Source: JABDIY01 sp963803875 (lineage in GTDB: Bacteria > Actinomycetota > Acidimicrobiia > Acidimicrobiales > SZUA-35). From it: a stretch of 64,000 nucleotides of DNA. The stretch is from positions 124,001-188,000 of the forward strand of contig CAWDOA010000009.1 in NCBI GenBank assembly GCA_963803875.1, read 5' to 3'. The notes under the pieces are model-generated. The model saw only the letters and a program-made list of their open reading frames with translations. It was not told the DNA's origin and did not search any database. The position numbers and the translations under genes are program-made. The first letter of the stretch is position 1, and each line of letters begins with the position of its first letter. This document shows, one piece after another, positions 21,818 to 31,383 of the stretch.

Positions 21818-23020
21818 ATGCCGCTGTCGGGCAAGCGGGTAGTCCTGGGTGTCACCGGCGGAATCGCGGCATACAAGTCCATCGAGGTCTGCCGCCGACT
21901 GGTTGATGCAGGTGCTCACGTCATTCCTGTGCTCACCCAAGCTGCGCACCATATGGTCGGGGAAGCCACGTTCCGGGCCCTGGCCTCTGAGCCTCCCAAG
22001 ACCTCGCTTTGGACCGACAACGAGACAATTCCTCACACCTACCTGGGTCAGACCGCCGATCTGATGGTGGTGTGCCCCGCCACGGCGAGGATCATCTCCG
22101 ATCTGCGAACCGGGCGGTCCGGTGACCTGCTTTCGGCAGCGCTGGTGGCCACCGAGGCCCCGGTAATCGTGTGCCCTGCGATGCACACAGAGATGTGGGA
22201 ACATCCTGCGATCCAAGACAACCTGAGGGTTCTCGCCCACCGTGGCGTCGTGATCGTCCCTCCCGAAGAGGGCCGGCTGGCCGGTGGCGATATCGGAAAG
22301 GGTCGACTGGCCTCCCCCGAAGAAATCGTGCGGGTGGCGATCGAGACCGTCGGCACACCGGTGCCATCGATCCTCCAGGGCCGGTCGATCGTCGTTACTG
22401 CGGGAGGTACGCGAGAACCGATCGATCCCGTTCGATTCATCGGCAACCGGTCGACGGGCAAACAGGGTCATGCCATTGCCGATGCTGCGGCCCGGGCGGG
22501 CGCTGCTGTCACGCTCATCACGACCTCGACATTGCCCTCGGGTGTGGGGGTGAACCGGATCGACGTCACCACCGCAGCAGAACTCCACGATGCGGTCAAC
22601 GCCTCGCTTGCGGGCGTAGATGCCATTGTGATGGCTGCCGCAGTGGCCGACTTCACACCCGCAGCAACCGCAGACCAGAAAATCAAGAAGGCCGACGGGG
22701 TTCCCGAAATCGTGCTCGTCCCCACAGTTGACATTCTGGCCGACCTCGGTCGGCGTAAGGCCGCTGGTGAGATCGACGCGTTGTTGGTGGGATTCGCAGC
22801 GGAGACCCAGAACATCGCCGTCAATGCTCGTTCGAAACTTGAACGCAAGGGTGCCGACCTGATCGTCGCCAACGACGTGGCCAGCGACAACAGTGGATTT
22901 GCCCACAACACCAACGCCGTCACCATCTACTCTTCAGACGGCGCCGAGACTTCGCTGTCGCTTCGCTCCAAAGCCGAAGTCGGCTCCGAGCTGTGCGCCA
23001 TCATTTCCGCTCGTCTATGA
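21818..23020 (+). CDS. coaBC: Bifunctional phosphopantothenoylcysteine decarboxylase / phosphopantothenate-cysteine ligase
   Basis: 400 residues from ATG 21818. The N-terminal flavoprotein CoaC half has LGVTGGIAAYKSIEVCRRL and PAMHTEMW, the actinobacterial form of the PAMNxxMW active-site segment. The C-terminal CoaB half starts at about 190 with VTAGGTREPIDPVRFIGNR then STGKQG, and has MAAAVADF and KIKK for CTP and substrate. Two successive coenzyme A steps. Confidence 0.96.
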   Translation: MPLSGKRVVLGVTGGIAAYKSIEVCRRLVDAGAHVIPVLTQAAHHMVGEATFRALASEPPKTSLWTDNETIPHTYLGQTADLMVVCPATARIISDLRTGRSGDLLSAALVATEAPVIVCPAMHTEMWEHPAIQDNLRVLAHRGVVIVPPEEGRLAGGDIGKGRLASPEEIVRVAIETVGTPVPSILQGRSIVVTAGGTREPIDPVRFIGNRSTGKQGHAIADAAARAGAAVTLITTSTLPSGVGVNRIDVTTAAELHDAVNASLAGVDAIVMAAAVADFTPAATADQKIKKADGVPEIVLVPTVDILADLGRRKAAGEIDALLVGFAAETQNIAVNARSKLERKGADLIVANDVASDNSGFAHNTNAVTIYSSDGAETSLSLRSKAEVGSELCAIISARL

Positions 23021-23045
23021 CCCAACAAACCAAAGAAAGTATGCA

Positions 23046-24251
23046 ATGGCCGACAACTTCACATTCACATCGGAATCGGTAACCGAGGGACATCCGGACA
23101 AGCTTGCTGATCAGATATCGGATTCGATTCTCGACGCCCTTCTTGCCCAGGATCCCTACAGCCGGGTGGCGTGCGAGACCCTTGTTACCACCGGACTGGC
23201 GATAATTGCAGGTGAGGTGACTACAACCGCCTACGTCGACATTGCGAAGGTTGTTCGTGACCGGATCACGAAAGTCGGCTACGACTCCGAGAGCTACGGC
23301 TTCGACGGCGCTACGTGTGGCGTGATGGTGAGCCTCGATGAACAGTCAGCTGACATCGCCCAGGGTGTCGACAAGTCCGAAGAACTTCGCTCCGGAACTG
23401 CGTCGGGTGACCAGTACGACGAGCAGGGAGCCGGCGACCAGGGGATGATGTTCGGTTACGCGTGCGATGAGACCGACGAGCTCATGCCCCTACCGATTCA
23501 CCTGAGTCATCGTCTGGCTGAACGGTTGGCCGAGGTCCGTCGGGCCGGCACGTTGCCGTATCTACGTCCCGACGGCAAGACCCAGGTGACCTTCGACTAC
23601 GAAAACGGTCAACCGGTTCGTCTGAAGACCGTGTTGGTTTCCACCCAGCACGATCCCGGCATCGATCGGGACAGCATGATTCGCCCTGACCTGATCGAAC
23701 ACGTCATCCGACCCATGATTCCCGATCGGTTTGCCGGTGATGACTACGAGGTTCTCGTGAACCCAACCGGCATCTTCGTCATCGGAGGTCCCGTCGGTGA
23801 TGCCGGTCTGACCGGACGCAAGATCATCGTCGACACGTACGGCGGATGGGCCCGTCACGGTGGCGGCGCTTTCAGTGGTAAGGACCCTTCCAAGGTGGAC
23901 CGGTCTGGCGCATACGCCACCCGCTGGGTGGCCAAGAACGTGGTTGCGTCAGGAGCGGCATCCCGTTGTGAAGTGCAGGTGGCCTATGCCATCGGTGTCG
24001 CTCATCCCATTTCGGTCCTGGTGGAGACATTCGGTACCGAAACGGTGGACCCGGCCAAGATCAGGGCGGCGGTGAACGAAGTGTTCGACCTGCGTCCGGG
24101 GGCCATTGTCGACAAGCTGGATCTGCGTCGGCCGATCTACGTACCAACCGCAGCGTACGGACACTTCGGCCGTCCCGCCACCGACGACGGCTTCTTCACA
24201 TGGGAACGTACCGATCGCAGCGATGCGTTGAAGAGTGCCTTGGGACTTTGA
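23046..24251 (+). CDS. metK: S-adenosylmethionine synthetase
   Basis: 401 residues. Signatures: SESVTEGHPDKLADQISD, GAGDQGMMFGYA and GGGAFSGKDPSKVDRS (ATP and phosphate sites). It makes the methyl donor used by the methyltransferases downstream. Start ATG 23046 follows directly after a short gap from coaBC; an out-of-frame ATG lies at 23041. Confidence 0.97.
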   Translation: MADNFTFTSESVTEGHPDKLADQISDSILDALLAQDPYSRVACETLVTTGLAIIAGEVTTTAYVDIAKVVRDRITKVGYDSESYGFDGATCGVMVSLDEQSADIAQGVDKSEELRSGTASGDQYDEQGAGDQGMMFGYACDETDELMPLPIHLSHRLAERLAEVRRAGTLPYLRPDGKTQVTFDYENGQPVRLKTVLVSTQHDPGIDRDSMIRPDLIEHVIRPMIPDRFAGDDYEVLVNPTGIFVIGGPVGDAGLTGRKIIVDTYGGWARHGGGAFSGKDPSKVDRSGAYATRWVAKNVVASGAASRCEVQVAYAIGVAHPISVLVETFGTETVDPAKIRAAVNEVFDLRPGAIVDKLDLRRPIYVPTAAYGHFGRPATDDGFFTWERTDRSDALKSALGL

Positions 24252-24282
24252 CCGCTGAGGGTCTGACCCCGCCTTTGTCGAT

Positions 24283-26010
24283 GTGAGAGTCGTCCGGGTT
24301 CTTCCAGACGTTTCGGGCCTGAGCAAGGTCTTCGACTACTACGTGCCCGGTCACTTGCCAGGTCCGCCGATACAGGTCGGGACCCTGGTGCGAGTTCAGT
24401 TGCACGGGCGGCGTACCGCCGGGTGGATCGTTGATGTGGATGTGGAACCGCCGGCAGGAGTGACCCTCGAGCCGGTGTTGAAAAGTTCGTCGATCGGGCC
24501 GAGCAGCGACGTCGTCTCCTTGGCCGAGTGGGTCGCAGAGGAGTGGGCCGGTCGATGGTCAGCGGTGCTCAAGACCGCCAGCCCGGACCGGTTCGTCCAG
24601 TCGGTGTCAACGATCAGTTCCCGCGGGATCGCCACCGGCCCGACAACAGGGCTGGATGTGTTGTTCGATGGCCATGGTGCACGAATCGTGCGCAGCGCTC
24701 CTGGGTCTGACCGGTTCGAGATCATCCGTGAAGCGGCCAAGATCGGACCGGCCATCGTGGTCGCTCCGGATCAGAAGACCGCAGCAGGTTACGCCGGTCG
24801 GTTGAGCAGGGCCGGTGTCCGTACCCACCGGCATCCCGACGATTGGGCTGGTGGGTTTGAGGGTGGTGTCGTTCTCGGGGCGCGGTCGGCCGTCTTCGCT
24901 ACGGTCCCTGACCTCGCCTCGATCGTTGTTCTCGATGAGCACGACGACGCCTTGGCAAATGAACGAAACCCCACCTGGCACGCACGCGACGTTGCCATTG
25001 AACGCGCCGAACGGGCCAGGATCCCGTGCTTGCTCGTGTCTGCTGTTCCCAGCACCGCGGCGCTGCATTCGACCTCGGATGTACGCGTTCCTTCCAGAAG
25101 CGAGGAACGGCGGGGATGGCCCTTGGTGCAGGTCATCGATCGACGCGATGACCAACCGGGCCGGTCTGGATTGTTCAGTACACCGCTCGTGCGCCGAATC
25201 CGAGGTGAGGGACGGGTTCTCTGCATTCTCAATCGCAAGGGCCGGGCCGTCATGCTCGCCTGCGGTAGCTGCGGCGAGCTCGTTCGTTCCGAGTCCGGGG
25301 ATGAGCTGATGGCGGAAGAGGACGGCAGACTCGTTGCTCATCGTTCCGGCGAGTCCAGGCCGCGCATCTGTCTTGCGTGTTCTGGAACACACCTGAAACG
25401 ACTTCGATTGGGGGTGAGCAGGGCGGCGGAGGAGTTGTCGGTTCTGTTGCGCGAATCGGTTGGCGAGGTCACTGGAACCACCACCGGCGGCGAAGGTTTG
25501 GATCACCGGGTCGTCGTGGGCACCGAGGCGCTGCTCCACCGGGTCGCCGTGGCGGACACAGTGGCGTTTCTGGACTACGACCAGGAACTGCTCGGTGCTC
25601 GATATCGAGCGGCCGAACAGGCGATGACGCTCCTGCTACGGGCCGCTGCCATCGTTGGGCCGCGGGCTGGCGACGGTCGAGTCTTGGTGCAGACGAGGAT
25701 TCCTGATCATCGAGTCCTGCGGGCGGCGACCCGGGCCCAACCAGAGATCTTCACCGACGAAGAACTGGCGCTGCGGTCCGGCGCCGGGCTTCCACCCTTC
25801 CGAGGCCTGGCGATGATCAGGGGCACCGGTGCCGATGAGTTCGTGGCACCGCTGAAGGACCGACTGGATGTTGAGGTGGTGGGGCCCGATCGTGAGGGCC
25901 GACTGATGGTCAAAGGTGACGATCGCCGATCGGTGGCGACTGTGTTGAGGGCGCTGCCGCGCCCGAAGGGCGGGCGAGTATCTGTCTGGGTGGATCCGGT
26001 CCGCGCCTAG
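24283..26010 (+). CDS. priA: PriA-like primosomal protein N', helicase-inactive actinobacterial type
   Basis: 575 residues. The N-terminal DNA 3'-end binding part (VFDYYVPGHLPGPPIQVGTLV read in parts) is recognisable. The helicase lobes are degraded: no GxGKT/S Walker A is present where it should follow the 3'BD, and Walker B reads VLDEHDD. Of the usual zinc cysteines only CGSCG and CLACSG remain. This matches actinobacterial PriA proteins thought to lack ATPase. GTG start at 24283. The last 101 bases overlap the opposite trmH-like gene. Confidence 0.85.
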   Translation: MRVVRVLPDVSGLSKVFDYYVPGHLPGPPIQVGTLVRVQLHGRRTAGWIVDVDVEPPAGVTLEPVLKSSSIGPSSDVVSLAEWVAEEWAGRWSAVLKTASPDRFVQSVSTISSRGIATGPTTGLDVLFDGHGARIVRSAPGSDRFEIIREAAKIGPAIVVAPDQKTAAGYAGRLSRAGVRTHRHPDDWAGGFEGGVVLGARSAVFATVPDLASIVVLDEHDDALANERNPTWHARDVAIERAERARIPCLLVSAVPSTAALHSTSDVRVPSRSEERRGWPLVQVIDRRDDQPGRSGLFSTPLVRRIRGEGRVLCILNRKGRAVMLACGSCGELVRSESGDELMAEEDGRLVAHRSGESRPRICLACSGTHLKRLRLGVSRAAEELSVLLRESVGEVTGTTTGGEGLDHRVVVGTEALLHRVAVADTVAFLDYDQELLGARYRAAEQAMTLLLRAAAIVGPRAGDGRVLVQTRIPDHRVLRAATRAQPEIFTDEELALRSGAGLPPFRGLAMIRGTGADEFVAPLKDRLDVEVVGPDREGRLMVKGDDRRSVATVLRALPRPKGGRVSVWVDPVRA

Positions 26011-26554
26011 GACCGCGCGCCGGGGGCTGCCCCAGACCAACCTTGACGGCGTAGTTCAAAAGAGCAGCCGTAGCTGAGTGCCCCACGTTGAGGCTGCCGA
26101 TGTTGCCGACCAAGGGAAGAAACGCCACGAGGTCGACCGCGTCAAGAGTCTCCCGATGTACTCCGCGCTCCTCGTGACCCACCACCAGCGCAACCGGGTC
26201 TGACCCCAGGTTCGCCGCAAACAGGGGAACAGCCCCGTCGACCAATTCGATGGCGACCACTCGATATCCCGCCGCAGCAGCCGCGTGGACAGCGTCGACT
26301 CCGTTTTGAGCTCGATGAATTCGGATGAACCGGTCACAGCCTTTGGCGGTGATCTGAACCTTTCTGTCCTTGGGATCTGCCGTTGGTGGAACGAGCCAGA
26401 GATCCTCGACACCGAAAGCAGCAGCGCTTCTGAGGATGCTTCCTAGGTTGAAGGGTTGTTGCACGCCGTCCAGAACGATCGCCAAACGCTGATCGGTCCT
26501 CTTGCGCCAGCTGCGATGAAGACGTTTCAATTCGGTGGCGGACAGCGGTTTCAT
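25910..26554 (-). CDS. TrmH/SpoU family RNA 2'-O-ribose methyltransferase
   Basis: 214 residues. SPOUT motifs in order: NLGSILRSAAAFGV, VVGHEERGV and FLPLVGNIGSLNVGHSATAALL (read in parts), which form the knotted SAM site. The last 45 residues, rich in Pro, Arg and Gly, are encoded by the strand opposite the priA 3' end and probably have no fold. The RNA target is unknown. Start overlaps the stop of the upstream rsmC-like gene (ATGA), so these two rRNA/tRNA methyltransferases are co-translated. Confidence 0.88.
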   Translation of the reverse strand: MKPLSATELKRLHRSWRKRTDQRLAIVLDGVQQPFNLGSILRSAAAFGVEDLWLVPPTADPKDRKVQITAKGCDRFIRIHRAQNGVDAVHAAAAAGYRVVAIELVDGAVPLFAANLGSDPVALVVGHEERGVHRETLDAVDLVAFLPLVGNIGSLNVGHSATAALLNYAVKVGLGQPPARGPRRGPDPPRQILARPSGAAAPSTQSPPIGDRHL

Positions 26555-27180
26555 TTGGTCTGAGCCCGGTTGACGGCCTCGGGGTCTGCGTGAGTGATGT
26601 CGAGGACTCGGTAGCCGCGCTCAGAGCCGCGCCGTACGACCGCGAAGTTCTGGGTCTCCAGCCACTTGTGGAGGCTGTCGGAGCCGAGATTCTTGTGCAC
26701 GACCAGGTGGGCAGAGCCCCACGGACGAAGCCTCCTCAGCCAGAACAGCAGTAGTTCATGGAGCGCTTTCTTGCCGATACGTATTGGCGGGTTGCTCCAA
26801 ATCTGATCGACAAGTAGATCGGGGGGAACATGATCCGGGCTCATGACCTTGACGTTGGTGAGGTTGAGATTGGCAACGTTGGTACCGCACAGCTCACGGG
26901 CGCGTTCGTTGACCTCGACAGCCCACACGGTTGCTTGAGGATTCCAGGTCGCCAGGGCGCACGTGATCGGCCCGTAGCCCGAACCGATGTCCACGATGTG
27001 TTTGTTGCTGTATACGGGTTGAGGACCGGTTCGAAGAAGGTAACGAGTGCCGCGATCTATCTGATCGGGAGAGAAGACCCCCCGGTCGGTTGTCAGACTG
27101 GTTGAGAGCCCGGGAACCGTGAGTACCACAGCCTGCGGGTTCGAGTCGGCTTCGACCTTGTCGCTGAAGTAGTGTCCCAT
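26551..27180 (-). CDS. RsmC/RlmG-like guanine-N2 rRNA methyltransferase
   Basis: 209 residues, one catalytic MTS domain. HYFSDKV at the start, DIGSGYGPI for SAM and SNPPIRIGK, the (N/D)PPY-type motif of exocyclic-amine methyltransferases. Actinobacterial members are single-domain and modify rRNA. It follows the ATP-grasp gene with a three-base gap and overlaps the trmH-like gene. Confidence 0.9.
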   Translation of the reverse strand: MGHYFSDKVEADSNPQAVVLTVPGLSTSLTTDRGVFSPDQIDRGTRYLLRTGPQPVYSNKHIVDIGSGYGPITCALATWNPQATVWAVEVNERARELCGTNVANLNLTNVKVMSPDHVPPDLLVDQIWSNPPIRIGKKALHELLLFWLRRLRPWGSAHLVVHKNLGSDSLHKWLETQNFAVVRRGSERGYRVLDITHADPEAVNRAQTK

Positions 27181-27183
27181 GTC

Positions 27184-28080
27184 CTACCGGCGTGCCGCCA
27201 GACTCGATGCAAACCGACCGGCGCTGGGAGGGTCGGCTTCGAAAAACAGGCTCGGCTCGATGAGTTCGACCTCGACGACTACGGGTCCATGGTCGGAGGG
27301 GAGAAGGTCGATTCGAGAGTAGAGGAGTGGGCCGAATGTGGATGTCAGCCAGCTGTTGGTCCGGTCTGCAACCCGTCGTTCGGCATCGGACAGTTCGACC
27401 GCCCGAATGTCCTCCTTCACGAACAACCCTTCTACGTCCTGGGCGCCGGGGGACAACAACGCTGCCTTCCCGAAGGCGTGATCGAATATGCCGTCCACAT
27501 AAACACAGCCACGTTCTCCGTATTCGTCGACAGCGGCCAGATACGGCTGGAGCATCGCCACTCGATCGGAATCGACAATCGCCTGAACCGCCTTGCTCAC
27601 GGCCGAGCCGTCGGCCGCGTCGAGGCGAAAGGTGTCGTTCGAGCCGGCGGAGACGGTTGGCTTCACGACTACTTCGTGGGAGTTCCACCTGACGATTTGT
27701 CCCAAAGCTGAGCCGAGTTCCGTGGGCGGTGTCAGATGAGAAACGTACGCCGAGGGCACAACCGGGATCTCGGCCCTGGCCAGCTCGGCGAGGTATCGCT
27801 TGTCGATGTTCCACAACACCACCTCGAGCGGATTGAGCAGGGTGGACTGTTCAGATATCTGCTCCAGCACCTCAGTGAACTCATCAACCCGTCGGAAGTA
27901 GTCCCAGGTGGCCCGCAGGACGACGGTGTGATAGCTGTTCCATTTCACCTTCGGGTCGTCCCAAGCAACCACGTCATAGTTCAGACCGGTGGCATCCAAC
28001 GCCGGAAAGAGCAGTGGACCATCGGTGTCGAGATCCATGGCATCGGTCGATGCCACGAGGGCGAGTCGTCGTTGTGCCAC
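27184..28080 (-). CDS. ATP-grasp domain protein (DcsG/glutathione-synthetase-like)
   Basis: 298 residues from GTG 28080. N-terminal preATP-grasp half has RATWDYFRR; the ATP-grasp core has VVKPTVSAGSNDT and, near the end, VVVEVELIEPSLFF with metal-binding Glu. The closest named family that fits is DcsG from cycloserine biosynthesis, together with many uncharacterised homologues. It would join a carboxylate to an amine or thiol. Neighbours are RNA methyltransferases and give no substrate clue. Confidence 0.8.
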   Translation of the reverse strand: MAQRRLALVASTDAMDLDTDGPLLFPALDATGLNYDVVAWDDPKVKWNSYHTVVLRATWDYFRRVDEFTEVLEQISEQSTLLNPLEVVLWNIDKRYLAELARAEIPVVPSAYVSHLTPPTELGSALGQIVRWNSHEVVVKPTVSAGSNDTFRLDAADGSAVSKAVQAIVDSDRVAMLQPYLAAVDEYGERGCVYVDGIFDHAFGKAALLSPGAQDVEGLFVKEDIRAVELSDAERRVADRTNSWLTSTFGPLLYSRIDLLPSDHGPVVVEVELIEPSLFFEADPPSAGRFASSLAARR

Positions 28081-28114
28081 CGCCCGAGGTTATCGTCCCA
28101 TCGTGTTCGGTGGG

Positions 28115-29086
28115 TCAGCGGTCTCGGCCCGGTGGTACCACCTCGTAGCCGGCTTGTTCGGGTTCGTTGTCGACCATCTCGGGCGGGAAGCCAGGAGCGG
28201 TCACGTCGAGGCCGGTTGCATCTTCGAGTCGTTTGATGATGTTGGGCGACAGCTCGCGCGGACCATACCGTTCAATGCCGTCAGCGAAGATCTGGTTTAT
28301 CAGCGGCGAGAGCTCCAACGGCACCCCGTACTTCTCGGCCAGCGACTGGAAGAGGCCGATGTCCTTCTGAACCAGATCCATTGTGAAGCTGATGTCTCGC
28401 GAACCGTTGAGGATCACCTGCCCTTCGGTTTCGTGCACAAATGACGTTCCCGACGAGATTGCAATCGCTTCATAGGTGGTGTTGAGATCGAGACCCATTG
28501 CCTTGGCGGTGGTCAGCGCCTCAGCCACAGAAACCAGGTTCACAGTGGCGAGGTAGTTGGTCATGACCTTCAAGACGGAGGCAGAACCTACCTCGCCCGT
28601 ATGAAGGATTCTGCGACCCAGGGCGGTGAGTACCGGAAACGCCCGCTCGAACGTTGGGCGGTTGCAGCCGGCAAAGATACTGATGTTGCCCGTGTCGGCC
28701 CGATGACATCCACCCGAGACAGGGCAATCGATCGCCTCAGCGCCCAAGGCCCGGACGAGGGCAGCCATTCGAGTGACCTCGCCTGCATCGGTGGTGCTCA
28801 TCTCCGCCCAGATCCTGCCTGCGGAAAGGCCTTGGAGCAGCCCGTCCGGACCCTCCATCACCTCAGCGCACGCTGCTGGGCTGGGTAGGCAGGTGATGAC
28901 CAGGTCACATGATTGAGCCATGTCCTTGGGCGAGTCGGCCCATGACGCTCCTCGCTTCAGGAGCTGTTCTGCGGCCGAAGGATCCAAGTCTCGCACGATG
29001 AGCGCGTATCCATTGCGAAGCAAGCTGCCGGCGAGCTTGTTGCCGACATTGCCAAGACCGATGAATCCAACCGTGCGAATCGTCAT
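28115..29086 (-). CDS. NAD(P)-dependent 3-hydroxyisobutyrate dehydrogenase-family oxidoreductase
   Basis: 323 residues from ATG 29086, preferred over ATG 29110 because it starts one turn before the Rossmann motif GFIGLGNVGNKLA. Family motifs: DCPVSGG for substrate and KVMTNYL with the catalytic Lys. Substrate among beta-hydroxyacids is undetermined. First gene of a reverse four-gene run; divergent from azlC. Confidence 0.9.
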   Translation of the reverse strand: MTIRTVGFIGLGNVGNKLAGSLLRNGYALIVRDLDPSAAEQLLKRGASWADSPKDMAQSCDLVITCLPSPAACAEVMEGPDGLLQGLSAGRIWAEMSTTDAGEVTRMAALVRALGAEAIDCPVSGGCHRADTGNISIFAGCNRPTFERAFPVLTALGRRILHTGEVGSASVLKVMTNYLATVNLVSVAEALTTAKAMGLDLNTTYEAIAISSGTSFVHETEGQVILNGSRDISFTMDLVQKDIGLFQSLAEKYGVPLELSPLINQIFADGIERYGPRELSPNIIKRLEDATGLDVTAPGFPPEMVDNEPEQAGYEVVPPGRDR

Positions 29087-29150
29087 GGGCGGACAGTAGT
29101 GGAGGCTCATTTGGGAGGCCTTGCATTCGTCGATAGAAGCGAGACCGCCG

Positions 29151-29915
29151 ATGAGTACGCTGTCCCCGGTGTCAGCCGCCGGCCAACCTGGAGAGTCGTC
29201 TCAGGACGACGCTGCGGTACGGAATCGGATCCTCAGACAGGCGGGGTCGATCTCGTTGGCGGTGTCCCCGTTCGCTGCTGCATTTGGGATCATCTGCGCC
29301 GAAGCGGACTTCCGGCTGGTCGAGGCAGTCGGCTTTTCCACCCTGGTATTCGGAGGCAGTGCTCAGTTCGCGTCCGCCACGGTCTTGGCCGACGGTGGGT
29401 CGGTGGTGGCCGCGGTCACGGCCGGTGCGCTGCTAAATATGCGCTCGATGGCATTTGGTGTTGTCATGGCACCGGCATTGAAGGGTTCGTTGTGGTGGCG
29501 GGCGCTGGTCTCCCAGCTGATGATCGATGAATCGACCGCAATCGGAAGTACTCAAACCGAACAGCGGTGGCGGCGTTACGGCTATCTGGCCGGCGGGTTG
29601 GGTGTCTTCGTGCTGTGGAATCTGTTCACCGTCCTCGGCTTCACCGTTTTGGGCAGCGCAGGCGATCTGGTCATCACATACGGCATCGATGCCACCATCC
29701 CCGCCTCGTTCGTTGCGTTGCTGTGGACAAGGATCCACGACCCCCAGCAACGGGTTCTGATGGTTCTTGGCGCCGCCATCGCGCTCCTCAGCGCTCCGAT
29801 CCTGCCGGCGGGTGTGCCAATCGTGGCGTCTGCGCTGGCCGTGCTGGTCTACCGGCCGTGGCGGTCGATGCACAGCAGGCCGACATCGTTCCGGTTCGGG
29901 CGACTCGATCGATGA
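29151..29915 (+). CDS. azlC: AzlC-family branched-chain amino acid exporter, large subunit
   Basis: 254 residues from ATG 29151, multi-pass membrane protein. AzlC motifs: SPFAAAFGIICAEADF, FGGSAQFASATVL and LLNMRSMAFGVVMAPAL. With AzlD it exports branched-chain or similar amino acids. Four-base overlap with azlD. Confidence 0.9.
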   Translation: MSTLSPVSAAGQPGESSQDDAAVRNRILRQAGSISLAVSPFAAAFGIICAEADFRLVEAVGFSTLVFGGSAQFASATVLADGGSVVAAVTAGALLNMRSMAFGVVMAPALKGSLWWRALVSQLMIDESTAIGSTQTEQRWRRYGYLAGGLGVFVLWNLFTVLGFTVLGSAGDLVITYGIDATIPASFVALLWTRIHDPQQRVLMVLGAAIALLSAPILPAGVPIVASALAVLVYRPWRSMHSRPTSFRFGRLDR

Positions 29916-30223
29916 GCGCACCACTGGCGACTGTACTGGTCCTTGCCGGGATCAGTTATGCGTTCAAATCGGCCGGCCCACTCTTCCTGGGCGGTGACCG
30001 AAACATCCCGATGTGGGTCGACCGGTTGGCGTTGCTGCTTCCGGCGCCACTTCTGGCCGCTCTGGTGGTTTCGTCGACCTTTGTCACCGATCGCCAGTGG
30101 AGCGTTGACGCCCGGGTGGTCGGTCTACTCGTGGCCTCGGTTGCGTTGTGGCGCCGACTGCCGTTTGTGGTTGTGGTTGTCCTGGCTGCAGCTGCCACAG
30201 CGCTGACCCGTCAGTTGTTCTAG
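29912..30223 (+). CDS. azlD: AzlD-family small subunit of amino acid exporter
   Basis: 103 residues with about four hydrophobic segments, starting at ATG 29912 inside the azlC stop. LVLAGISYAFKSAGPLFLG and LLPAPLLAALVVSS are typical of AzlD. Always paired with AzlC. Confidence 0.88.
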   Translation: MSAPLATVLVLAGISYAFKSAGPLFLGGDRNIPMWVDRLALLLPAPLLAALVVSSTFVTDRQWSVDARVVGLLVASVALWRRLPFVVVVVLAAAATALTRQLF

Positions 30224-30252
30224 ATTGACCGGCGGTCCCGTAGGATCTGCAT

Positions 30253-31299
30253 ATGACAACTCCAGATCGGATCACTGCACTCCTCGTCAAGCAGGATGGC
30301 TACAACACCGCCCAGCCTGAGGGGCACATCCGATTCGAATCGATGGACCCCTACATCGAGCTGGGCGATATCCCCACGCCTGATCTGGCTGCGGGTCAGG
30401 TGCTTGTCGAGATGAGCATGGCACCTATCAACCCCTCCGATCTTCACTTCTTGAAAGGCGAGTACGGACAACCCAGGATCAAGGGCAAACCGGCCGGCTT
30501 TGAAGGGGTTGGCACCGTCATCGCTGCGGGGAACGACAGCTACGCCCAGAGTCTGGTCGGCCAGCGAGTCAGTTTTGCAGCTACTCCGGCAGGGACCGGA
30601 ACCTGGGCCACCCACGCGGTCGCCGAGGCGATGCTGTGTATCCCGATGCCTGCGATGGTGAGCGATCCCGACGCGGCCGGATTCATCGTCAATCCCCTTA
30701 CGGCAGCGGCGATGTTCGAGCAGGTGAAGGCCAGCGGTTCGCCCGGTGTCGTGCTCACAGCTGGCGCCAGCCAGGTGAGCAAGTTCATCGTTGCGTTGGC
30801 ACGAGATGCGGGGCTCGAGTCCATCTGCATCGTTCGTAGGGATGTCCACAATGAGACACTTGTTGCGATGGGTGCCACGGTGATCTTGAATCAGACCGAC
30901 GTCGACTTCACCCGCCAATTGAGCGCAACGATGAAAGAGCACAAACCCAGCTTCTTCATCGATGCGGTCGTTGATTCGACGAGCACCCAGATCTTCAACG
31001 CCATGGGTGCGAAGAGCACGTGGTTGATCTATGGATCGCTGAGCCCCGAAGTTCCTCCGCTGTCGAATCCGGGCGATCTGATCTTCATGCACAAGGTGAT
31101 TCGGGGTTTCTGGCTTGCGCCCTGGTTGGGAGAGACGTCCCTGGAAGACAAGATGGCAGTCTTCGCCGAAGTGCAGGCCCGATTCGGCGATGGGCGCTGG
31201 CATACCGATGTGGGAGCGACCCTCTCGATTACAGAAGCTCCCGAACGGCTCGTGGAGGTCATCGGAGATCCTCGAGGCAAAGTCTTCCTCACCCCCTGA
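30253..31299 (+). CDS. Zinc-independent medium-chain dehydrogenase/quinone oxidoreductase family protein
   Basis: 348 residues. GroES-like N-terminal fold with MAPINPSDLHFLKGEYG and PAGFEGVGTV, then a nucleotide domain with VLTAGASQVSKFIVALA. It lacks the Cys and His zinc ligands. The NPSD motif recalls 2-enoyl-CoA reductases and QOR-type enzymes. NADPH use likely; substrate unknown. Confidence 0.85.
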   Translation: MTTPDRITALLVKQDGYNTAQPEGHIRFESMDPYIELGDIPTPDLAAGQVLVEMSMAPINPSDLHFLKGEYGQPRIKGKPAGFEGVGTVIAAGNDSYAQSLVGQRVSFAATPAGTGTWATHAVAEAMLCIPMPAMVSDPDAAGFIVNPLTAAAMFEQVKASGSPGVVLTAGASQVSKFIVALARDAGLESICIVRRDVHNETLVAMGATVILNQTDVDFTRQLSATMKEHKPSFFIDAVVDSTSTQIFNAMGAKSTWLIYGSLSPEVPPLSNPGDLIFMHKVIRGFWLAPWLGETSLEDKMAVFAEVQARFGDGRWHTDVGATLSITEAPERLVEVIGDPRGKVFLTP

Positions 31300-31383
31300 T
31301 GTGTTTCCCTGTGCGACCCGGTCACCGCGCAGTCACCGGGGGGCTGATCGTTCGGCCACGGTCGTGAAGGTACCCTGCCTGAC

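Noticed and set aside
31317..31340. CCCGGT...ACCGGG inverted repeat after the MDR gene as a terminator
   Set aside because: The stem is only six pairs and there is no T-run; too weak to call.
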